DNA from: an uncultured Opitutia bacterium
GTDB lineage: Bacteria; Verrucomicrobiota; Verrucomicrobiae; Opitutales; MB11C04
Direction of reading: 5' to 3'
DNA length: 11,939 nt
NCBI GenBank assembly: GCA_913048545.1
Contig: CAJWWH010000052.1
Span: 1 to 11,939 of the forward strand
This document shows, piece by piece, positions 5,843 to 11,939 of the stretch. The notes under the pieces are model-generated. The model did no database searches. It saw nothing but the letters and a program-made list of their open reading frames with translations, and was not told where the DNA came from. Each line of letters begins with the position of its first letter. The first letter of the stretch is position 1. The translations under genes were made by a program, and so were the position numbers.

Positions 5843-6814
5843 ATGTTATCACGGGTAGCAGATAATTTTTACTGGATGAGCCGGTATATTGAACGTGCCG
5901 AGAGCATTACCCGCATGGTAGAGGTGAACCAAAGCTCCTCCCTGGATTCTTCAGAAGAGCAGCTTGAGGAGTTTTGGGATCCGGTACTCAAAGCAATTTG
6001 TGCCTCTGAAACTTTCAAAGAGAGCGGAAAAAAGGATTTAGCGCAGTTCTTATTTTTTTCCTCAGACTACACTTACTCGGTTAAAAATTGTTTAGCTTTT
6101 GCACGGGAAAATGCCCGGATGGTGAGGGATCAGCTGTCCATGGAAATGTGGTTGGAATTAAACAATATTTTTCTTTTTTTCCAATCTGGGGAGGCGGAAG
6201 AAATTTTCATGCAGGATTCGCAAATTTTTTTTCAGAAAGTAATCCGTTTTTCATTAGTTTTTCAGGGTCTTGCGGGGGCAACCATTCCCCATGATGAAGG
6301 GTGGCATTTTATGGCACTGGGAACTTTTTTGGAGCGTGCGGATCAGACGAGTCGAATGCTGGACACTTTAAATTTCCAAACTCATATACCCTCCCGCCTT
6401 GATTTATTGGCGGTTTTACGATCCTGTAGTGCGCGAACTGCATTTCGAAGGCAATACCGTGGAGAACTGTCGATGCGAAATGTGGCTGATTTTCTATTGT
6501 TTTCGCAAGACTTTCCCCGCTCGATCAGGTTTTCAATTCGTTGTATTGATGAAAACCTCCACGCAATTTCAGGAGTGCCTTCGGGAAATTTTTCCAATGA
6601 AGCAGAAAGATTAATTGGTAGTTCCCTCGCCATGGTTAATTTTACCAATATTAACGCAGTTCTCTCAATTGGCTTGCATCAGACCATTGATGACTTACAG
6701 AAAAAACTTATGAAAGTGGGCCAATGTATCTTCGAGACTTATGTTTTGTTACCATTCGAAATTAAAAGTGTGGGTCAAACCGTGACTGCACAGGCACAGG
6801 CTCAACAACAATAA
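5843..6814 (+). CDS. Alpha-E domain protein (DUF403 type)
   Basis: This is a 323-residue, almost entirely helical protein of the alpha-E family (COG2307 type), which is nearly always encoded next to the permuted ATP-grasp protein and has no established biochemical activity. The family start MLSRVADNFYWMSRYIERAE (1-20) is intact, as are HDEGWHF (150-156), the signature FLERADQTSRMLD (162-174), and the conserved basic/aromatic block around FRRQYRGELS (201-210). No signal peptide or membrane segment is evident, so it is probably cytoplasmic and may act as a partner or scaffold for the ATP-grasp enzyme. The C-terminus ends in an unusual Gln/Ala tail, AQAQAQQQ, beyond the family fold. It begins 4 bp after the ATP-grasp stop without a clear ribosome binding site, suggesting translational coupling. 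Confidence 0.9.
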   Translation: MLSRVADNFYWMSRYIERAESITRMVEVNQSSSLDSSEEQLEEFWDPVLKAICASETFKESGKKDLAQFLFFSSDYTYSVKNCLAFARENARMVRDQLSMEMWLELNNIFLFFQSGEAEEIFMQDSQIFFQKVIRFSLVFQGLAGATIPHDEGWHFMALGTFLERADQTSRMLDTLNFQTHIPSRLDLLAVLRSCSARTAFRRQYRGELSMRNVADFLLFSQDFPRSIRFSIRCIDENLHAISGVPSGNFSNEAERLIGSSLAMVNFTNINAVLSIGLHQTIDDLQKKLMKVGQCIFETYVLLPFEIKSVGQTVTAQAQAQQQ

Positions 6815-6840
6815 TGCCTGCTTTCCGGAACTAGCCCACC

Positions 6841-7695
6841 ATGCGATTGTACGTCTACCACCGCACTGTTTATTTGTATCCCGATCTGGTTAGTAATAGC
6901 TTTAATGAATTACGGTTGCATCCGCTCACCAATGATTTACAGCAATGCGAATCCTCTTTAATCAGTGTGCTTCCATCCACGCATTTGCGTGAATACTTGG
7001 ATTTGAATGGAAACTTGGTTCAATATTTTGAGATTCCGACCAACCATAACAAGTTGACCATTGAGGCACGCTCAACCGTAAGTACGGTCAGTCGAGTTGA
7101 TTTTGATCAGTTTCCATATGGAACTCAAATGGAAACACTTAAAGACATCGAGCAAAGGGTGAATTGCAGAAATTATTTACAAAGTTCAACTTATGTTGAA
7201 TTGAATCCGGAGGCTTGGAAACAGGCAATCGATTTGCAGGGAAATTCAAATGATGTTTTTCAAACGGCATATCAAATTATGGAATTTATTTACTCACATT
7301 ACGAGTATTGCAATTCCACGACTTCAGTTGACACCTCTTCCACAACAGTTATTCGGGAGGAACAAGGAGTGTGCCAGGATTTTGCCCACGCCGCTTTAAC
7401 TTTCTGTCGTTGTCTTGGCATTCCCGCCCGGTATGTAAGTGGGTATTTTTATGACCACACTAAAGATCAAAGCATGCGGGGATCGGAAGCGTCCCATGCA
7501 TGGATTGAGGTTTTGGTTAATGGACACGGTTGGTTTGGGCTTGATCCCACAAATAACCGGGTGGTTGATGAAACCTATATTATTCTTGGAACGGGGAGGG
7601 ATTACCGAGATGTTGCTCCCATAACCGGAACCTATTTTGGACGTCTGCCCACCAGTATGGAGGTAGATGTTTCAGTCAAGAAAGTGGAGGAATGA
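6841..7695 (+). CDS. Transglutaminase-like cysteine peptidase with bacterial N-terminal domain
   Basis: This 284-residue protein combines a bacterial transglutaminase N-terminal beta domain (about residues 1-85, beginning LYVYHRTVYLYPDLVSNSFN) with a transglutaminase core (about 145-240). The Cys-His-Asp triad is visible: C178 in GVCQDFAH, H219 in ASHAWIEV and D235 in GLDPTNN. The segment CLGIPARYVSGY (191-202) is typical of the fold. There is no signal peptide, so it is probably cytoplasmic. Proteins of this class are found beside permuted ATP-grasp and alpha-E genes and have been proposed to hydrolyse amide or peptide bonds rather than cross-link proteins; that role is inferred, not shown. 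It lies 26 bp after the alpha-E gene and completes the cassette. Its stop codon is 8 bp from the stop of the convergent oppDF gene. Confidence 0.92.
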   Translation: MRLYVYHRTVYLYPDLVSNSFNELRLHPLTNDLQQCESSLISVLPSTHLREYLDLNGNLVQYFEIPTNHNKLTIEARSTVSTVSRVDFDQFPYGTQMETLKDIEQRVNCRNYLQSSTYVELNPEAWKQAIDLQGNSNDVFQTAYQIMEFIYSHYEYCNSTTSVDTSSTTVIREEQGVCQDFAHAALTFCRCLGIPARYVSGYFYDHTKDQSMRGSEASHAWIEVLVNGHGWFGLDPTNNRVVDETYIILGTGRDYRDVAPITGTYFGRLPTSMEVDVSVKKVEE

Positions 7696-7703
7696 AATTT
7701 TTC

Positions 7704-9440
7704 CTAAGCAAGAGAAGTCTTGGGAATGGCGTCTAATAATTCCTGAGTATATTCGGATTGAGGATTCATATAGATTGTTTCTGCGTTGCCGCTTTCCATT
7801 ACCTTTCCATTTTTCATTACCATCATCTCATCAGACATAAATTTCACCACACTGAGATCATGGGAAATAAAGAGGTAAGTCAGATTTCGCCTGTTTTGCA
7901 ATTCACGAAGTAGATTAAGAACCTGCGCCTGCACCGAGACATCCATTGCACTGACACATTCATCACATACAATAAATTCCGGTTCCACCACCAGTGCCCG
8001 GGCCACACTGATCCGCTGTCTTTGCCCGCCGGAAAATTCGTGAGGATATCGAAGAAGAAATTCCGCTCCCAGTCCGACTTCTTCCAGTAATGCAACGATT
8101 CGGTCGCGCCGCTCTGATTGACTGGAGCCAATCCGGTGAACCAGCATCGGTTCAGTCAGAGCCTGTTCGATTGATTGGCGAGGATTAAGGGAAGCGTAGG
8201 GATCCTGAAATATGATCTGCATGCGCTTCCGGAAAGGTAACATTTCTGACTGGCTCAATGTGGCCAGTTCGTTTTGATCATAAAGAATGGAACCGGATTT
8301 AGAATGTTGTAGCCTTAAAATTGCACGCCCAAGTGTTGTCTTGCCACAGCCGGATTCTCCGACAAGACCAAGAGTTTGTCCTCTTTGGATTTTAAGCCCA
8401 ACGCCGTCCACCGCCTTGACCGTCTTGTGGGGGCTGCCCAAAAAACCACCCCCGGAATGGAAATGAACTTGAAGAGAATTTACATGCAGGAGGGGAGAGG
8501 ACGCAGATTTATTCAAACCTTCTTTTTTTTCCTCTTGGGTCAGGCGGGTAAGCCGTTCTTTCATGTCCGGATGTTCGGTAAGTGTGTAAGAACCGTCTCC
8601 GGCAACCTCAGTCTGAAGAAAATCGTCGACAGTGGGCAGGGTTTGAAATTGGGTCTCAAGAGTGGGTCTGCATGCAAGAAGTCCTTTCACATAGGGATGA
8701 GATGGTTTCTCAAAGAGATCTCGAGTGTTTCCCTGTTCCACAATTTTGCCGCGATACATGACTACGACCCGGTCAGCTAATTCTGCGACTACACCAAGAT
8801 CATGGGTTACGAAGAGTACCCCAATCCCAAGGTCATCCTTAAGATCACGAAGAATTTTTAGGATACGTGCCTGCACGGTGACATCGAGTGCGGTGGTGGG
8901 TTCGTCCGCCAATAAAAGATCCGGTTTTGTTACCAGGGCCATGGCGATCATAACCCGTTGCCGCATGCCGCCGGAAAATTCGTGAGGGTAGGAATGGGCT
9001 CTTGATTCCGCGTCTCGTATCCCAACTTTTTTCATCATTTCAATTGCCCGGGCTTCCGCAGTTTGGCGAGAGACATCCTCGTGAATAAGGATCGGTTCGG
9101 TGATTTGATCAATAATTTTCAGGTAGGGGTTGAGGCAGCTCATAGGATCCTGAAAGATCATCGATATCCGCTTTCCTCTGATTGCTCGAAGGATTGACTG
9201 GGGGAGATCGAGAAGCTCTTCATTGTCAAAGATAACCGAACCGCCTTCCACCTTAGCGGGTGGTTGTGGAAGAAGCCCGAGCATCGTATGACAGGTCACG
9301 GATTTCCCTGAACCGGATTCCCCGACTACTCCGACAATTTCCCCTTGATCAATGGAAAAACTGATATCATCCACCGCCCGGGTTGTGCCCGCACGAGTAC
9401 GGAAATAAGTTTTTAGGTTTTTGATTTTAAGTAAACTCAT
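7704..9440 (-). CDS. oppDF: Oligopeptide ABC transporter, fused double ATP-binding protein (OppD-OppF)
   Basis: This 578-residue protein carries two complete ABC ATPase domains that are separate OppD and OppF polypeptides in E. coli. It powers the OppBC channel from the cytoplasmic face. Domain 1 (about 1-265) has Walker A GESGSGKS (40-47), Q-loop FQDP (96-99), signature FSGGMRQR (155-162), Walker B LLLADE (175-180), the switch histidine in VTHDLG (H213), and the oligopeptide-type ending [12 protein letters not shown] (248-259). A linker of about 50 residues follows. Domain 2 (about 316-575) has GESGCGKT (361-368), FQDP (411-414), FSGGQRQR (469-476), Walker B IVCDE (490-494) and H527. The D-loop region of domain 2 reads DECVSAMD where DEPVSALD is usual. 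Its ATG overlaps the oppC TGA by one base (TGATG), implying coupling. It is the last gene of the operon, with no obvious terminator before the convergent neighbour. Confidence 0.93.
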   Translation of the reverse strand: MSLLKIKNLKTYFRTRAGTTRAVDDISFSIDQGEIVGVVGESGSGKSVTCHTMLGLLPQPPAKVEGGSVIFDNEELLDLPQSILRAIRGKRISMIFQDPMSCLNPYLKIIDQITEPILIHEDVSRQTAEARAIEMMKKVGIRDAESRAHSYPHEFSGGMRQRVMIAMALVTKPDLLLADEPTTALDVTVQARILKILRDLKDDLGIGVLFVTHDLGVVAELADRVVVMYRGKIVEQGNTRDLFEKPSHPYVKGLLACRPTLETQFQTLPTVDDFLQTEVAGDGSYTLTEHPDMKERLTRLTQEEKKEGLNKSASSPLLHVNSLQVHFHSGGGFLGSPHKTVKAVDGVGLKIQRGQTLGLVGESGCGKTTLGRAILRLQHSKSGSILYDQNELATLSQSEMLPFRKRMQIIFQDPYASLNPRQSIEQALTEPMLVHRIGSSQSERRDRIVALLEEVGLGAEFLLRYPHEFSGGQRQRISVARALVVEPEFIVCDECVSAMDVSVQAQVLNLLRELQNRRNLTYLFISHDLSVVKFMSDEMMVMKNGKVMESGNAETIYMNPQSEYTQELLDAIPKTSLA

Positions 9441-10384
9441 CAGTCTTTGGCAGCTTTTACATCGAGTGCATCCCGAAGGCCATCTCCAAGAAAATTAAGA
9501 GAGAAAAGGGTCAGGGAAAAGAAAAGCCCGGGCAGCAGAAGTAACTGCACTTCCGTTTCAAGAAAATTGGCACCTTCTTTAATGAGAACGCCCCACGAGC
9601 TATTGGGGGATTCCACTCCCAGTCCGAGAAAGGAAAGAATGGCTTCATACATAATAAAGCCAGGAACCGTGAGGGTTGAATATACAACGGTGGGGCCGAG
9701 GACATTAGGAATAATATGCCGGAACAGAATTCGACTCTTGCTGTATCCCAACGCAACCGCAGCCTCCACGAATTCACGCTCCTTAATACTCATCACCTGG
9801 GCCCGCACGATTCGGGATAAGGTGAGCCATCCCAAAAGGCCAAGGGCAAAGAAGAGCGGAACGACATTGGTCAGCCGACCCGTGAATTCTTTATCCCATT
9901 TAAAGTTTTCCACGATCCAGCGGGTGGCATCCCCCGACCAGTCACTTAGGGTAGCCTGTAAAACGATTACCAGGACCAAAAAGGGAATGGCAAGCAGTGT
10001 GTCAACGATGCGCATCATAACTGCATCCGTTCGACCACCGGCAAATCCGGAAATAGCTCCATAAACAATGCCAATCGCTACCGAAACAGAAGTGGCGATT
10101 AAGCCGACAAGAATAGAAACCTGCCCACCATATAAAATCCGAGCGAAGAGATCACGTCCAAGCGCATCGGTACCAAACCAATGCTCATTTGAGGATGGAG
10201 CAAATTTATTGGTTAGGTTCACCTGGTTTGGATCCGTGCAAAACCAGGCACAAATAAAACAAAGCGAGAACATAACCACAATCACCCAGAGACCTCCCAT
10301 CGCGAATTTATTTTTCGCCATACGGGACCTCGCGTCTTTCCAAAGAGAGGAGCCTTGCAGAACTGTTGATGGTTGTTCAGTCAT
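9440..10384 (-). CDS. oppC: Oligopeptide ABC transporter permease OppC
   Basis: This 314-residue inner-membrane permease of the binding-protein-dependent type resembles E. coli OppC along its length. It has the N-terminal cytoplasmic SLWKDARSRM (13-22), a first membrane segment near 30-48, the conserved periplasmic-side block HWFGTDALGRDL (68-79), and the cytoplasmic EAA loop EFVEAAVALG (204-213) continuing to HIIPNVLGPTVVY (223-235), which docks onto the ATPase. It ends in NFLGDGLRDALD (297-308), typical of OppC. About 30 mostly hydrophilic residues (roughly 146-177) are inserted between membrane segments relative to E. coli OppC. ATG 10384 lies 4 bp after the oppB stop. It should pair with OppB to form the peptide channel. 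Confidence 0.93.
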   Translation of the reverse strand: MTEQPSTVLQGSSLWKDARSRMAKNKFAMGGLWVIVVMFSLCFICAWFCTDPNQVNLTNKFAPSSNEHWFGTDALGRDLFARILYGGQVSILVGLIATSVSVAIGIVYGAISGFAGGRTDAVMMRIVDTLLAIPFLVLVIVLQATLSDWSGDATRWIVENFKWDKEFTGRLTNVVPLFFALGLLGWLTLSRIVRAQVMSIKEREFVEAAVALGYSKSRILFRHIIPNVLGPTVVYSTLTVPGFIMYEAILSFLGLGVESPNSSWGVLIKEGANFLETEVQLLLLPGLFFSLTLFSLNFLGDGLRDALDVKAAKD

Positions 10385-10388
10385 CTTT

Positions 10389-11318
10389 CTAATTCGTACC
10401 TCCAGTATGCCTAACCCGAGGGTCCAATAATCCAGTGAGTAGATCAGCCAGTAGGTTCATAACCACAATCAGGAAACCGAAGAATAATGACAGTCCTAAC
10501 AGAAGGAATTCATCCCGAGTGGTAGCCGCATTAACGAAGTGCTGTCCCATTCCGGGGACCTGAAAGATGGTTTCCACGATAAATGAACCGCTAATTAATG
10601 CGGCGAACGCCGGTCCAAGGTACGCAACTGCCGGAAGAAGTCCTCCTCGCAGGGTGTGTTTAAGAATTACTTGAACCGGTGAGACCCCTTTTGCATGGGC
10701 CGTACGGATGAAGTCCTGGGACAGGACTTCAAGAATTCCCCCGCGTGTCAGGCGGGCGAGATAAGCGGCTGAAACAAGACCGAGGGTGAATGAGGGCAGG
10801 ATGATGTCCTCTAAGTTCCCCCAACCGGCCACCTTGAGTCCCGGAATATGAGCGGCCACATAGATCTGAAGAAGAGGACCGATTGTAAACGAGGGAATGC
10901 AAATCCCCACCATCGCTATCGCCATGCATGCCCAGTCAATCCAGCTGTTTTTCCGAACGGCCGAAAGGATTCCAATGGGTATTCCTATTCCGATTGCAAA
11001 CCCCAATGCGCAAAGACCGAGAATAAGAGAATTGGGAAAAGACTGAACGATGATATCGATCACGGGCCTTCCCTTACTGGTGGAAATTCCAAACGAACCT
11101 TCGGTAATAATATTTTTCGGGTAAGCGATGTATTGTTCCCACATTGGTTTATCCAACCCATAAAGTTTACGAATGTTCGCTTTAGTCTCCGCGGAGATAT
11201 TTTTTTCGGAAGTGAACGGCTCACCCGGCATGGCCTTTGCCAGAAAAAAGGTAATGGTGTATAGTGCAAACAGAACAAGCACTCCTTGCAGTAACCGATC
11301 GATAAGAAAGCGAATCAC
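10389..11318 (-). CDS. oppB: Oligopeptide ABC transporter permease OppB
   Basis: This 309-residue inner-membrane permease is close in length and pattern to E. coli OppB. The N-terminal segment LLQGVLVLFALYTITFFLA (9-27) is followed by MPGEPFTSEKN (30-40) and LYGLDKP (52-58), matching the OppB periplasmic start. The EAA loop is FIRTAHAKGVSPVQVILKH (203-221), and VETIFQVPGMGQHFVNA (248-264) is the usual OppB/DppB signature. It ends at LLDPRVRH (297-304). The start is GTG (11318), well supported by an AGGAAGGA ribosome binding site 8 nt upstream (11327-11334 on the complementary strand) inside the end of oppA. The intergenic gap to oppA is 4 bp. Confidence 0.93.
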   Translation of the reverse strand: MIRFLIDRLLQGVLVLFALYTITFFLAKAMPGEPFTSEKNISAETKANIRKLYGLDKPMWEQYIAYPKNIITEGSFGISTSKGRPVIDIIVQSFPNSLILGLCALGFAIGIGIPIGILSAVRKNSWIDWACMAIAMVGICIPSFTIGPLLQIYVAAHIPGLKVAGWGNLEDIILPSFTLGLVSAAYLARLTRGGILEVLSQDFIRTAHAKGVSPVQVILKHTLRGGLLPAVAYLGPAFAALISGSFIVETIFQVPGMGQHFVNAATTRDEFLLLGLSLFFGFLIVVMNLLADLLTGLLDPRVRHTGGTN

Positions 11319-11322
11319 CTGA

Positions 11323-11939
11323 TCAGTCCTTCCTGTTTTGGGAACCCGTTTCCAAGCGGAGGAACTTGTAGGGGTGATTATCGAGGAGAAGTGGATTCCA
11401 GCCTTTTACATCGGGGTGAAGTAGATAATTACGGGTGTACCAGTAAACCGGAAGAATAGGGCGTTCTTCAAGGAAAAGCGATTCGGCCTGGGCGAGCAAT
11501 TCATAGCGCCTGGCAGACTCCCCTGTCTGTGCAGCCAAACCCAGAATCTTCTCAAATTCTTCACTGTGCCAACCTGTTCGGTTGTTTCCGACTCCTTTCA
11601 TCCACATATCAAGAAAGGTCAGGGGGTCCATATAATCCCCAATCCAACCCCCCGCAGCAAGGTCGTAGTCCTTATCAAACATCGCTGTAATATAGGAAGT
11701 CCATTCCATTTGCTTGATCTTAATGGTGGCTCCGAGGTGTTCCTTCCACATCGCCTGCAAAGCTTCTGCGGTAACTTTTGAAGATTCTTTGTCCGTGGTC
11801 AGGAATTCAATGTCAGGAAGTCCCTTGCCCCCCGGGTATCCGGCGTCAGAAAGCAATTTACGGGCAAGTGCAGGATTAAAAGTAACGACATCGGATGCGG
11901 GGTAATTGCCAAAAGGAGGGACCAGTCCACTGGCTGGCT
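11323..11939 (-). CDS. oppA: Oligopeptide-binding protein, C-terminal part (OppA family; N-terminus outside the window)
   Basis: About 205 C-terminal residues of a family-5 extracytoplasmic solute-binding protein are visible; the frame stays open to the right edge, so the gene is cut by the window rather than broken. A TTG at 11856 in this frame is an internal leucine, since clear family sequence continues upstream of it: a GLVPPFGNYP-like block and FNPALARKLLSDAGYPGGKG, the common pattern before the last lobe. Further landmarks are KQMEWTSYI, GGWIGDYMDPLTFLDMW, GNNRTGWHSEEFEKIL and ERPILPVYWYTRNYL, as in OppA-type peptide binders. The protein should capture peptides in the periplasm or at the outer face of the membrane and deliver them to OppBC. 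The signal peptide and promoter lie outside the window. Confidence 0.92.
   Translation of the reverse strand, partial: PASGLVPPFGNYPASDVVTFNPALARKLLSDAGYPGGKGLPDIEFLTTDKESSKVTAEALQAMWKEHLGATIKIKQMEWTSYITAMFDKDYDLAAGGWIGDYMDPLTFLDMWMKGVGNNRTGWHSEEFEKILGLAAQTGESARRYELLAQAESLFLEERPILPVYWYTRNYLLHPDVKGWNPLLLDNHPYKFLRLETGSQNRKD

Noticed and set aside
7709..7722. Small hairpin CAAGA-GAAG-TCTTG near the convergent stops
   Set aside because: The stem is only 5 bp, lies inside the oppDF coding region, and has no T-run after it in either direction, so it is not a credible terminator.
9447..10064. 205-residue open frame on the plus strand opposite oppC
   Set aside because: It is the antisense shadow of a strongly supported permease gene. 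The translation is rich in Arg/Ser/Pro, has no recognisable domain, and no start signal was seen.
11854..11856. TTG at 11856 as the start of a short 177-residue protein
   Set aside because: Solute-binding-protein sequence continues upstream in the same frame to the window edge, so this codon is an internal leucine.

Overview
The window looks like bacterial chromosome of moderate GC with tightly packed genes. The best taxonomic guess is the Verrucomicrobiota, possibly an Opitutae/Puniceicoccales-type lineage. This is inference from gene content only: two consecutive Gfo/Idh/MocA oxidoreductases, a small protein starting MGKQYNKVLKRRRR that I associate loosely with that phylum, and weak or absent Shine-Dalgarno sequences before most plus-strand genes. 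No rRNA, tRNA, CRISPR array, IS element or phage gene was seen.

Positions 1-2443 (+) hold the 3' end of an unidentified gene followed by two NAD(P)-dependent Gfo/Idh/MocA-family sugar or polyol oxidoreductases, probably one catabolic unit. A symmetrical hairpin with a T-rich tail (2456-2500) closes it.

Positions 2517-4204 (+) hold a small protein with a very basic N-terminal half and an acidic C-terminal half, a short exported protein of unknown function, and an OGG1-type 8-oxoguanine DNA glycosylase/lyase. A probable rho-independent terminator (4212-4244) follows.

Positions 4205-7695 (+) are the most interesting part. A near-consensus sigma-54 (-24/-12) promoter, TGGCAC-N5-TTGCA, lies in the 185-bp gap before a three-gene cassette: a circularly permuted ATP-grasp protein, an alpha-E protein and a transglutaminase-like cysteine protease. 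This trio is a widely conserved but functionally poorly defined cassette, proposed from comparative genomics to make and/or cleave amide-linked (peptide-like) products. Sigma-54 control would imply that an activator protein switches it on in response to a specific signal.

Positions 7704-11939 (-) converge on the cassette with only 8 bp between stop codons. They encode an oligopeptide ABC importer in the order oppA (N-terminus outside the window), oppB, oppC, and a fused double-ATPase oppDF, with 4-bp gaps or a 1-bp overlap between genes. A functional link between peptide uptake and the ATP-grasp/alpha-E/transglutaminase cassette is possible but rests only on adjacency.
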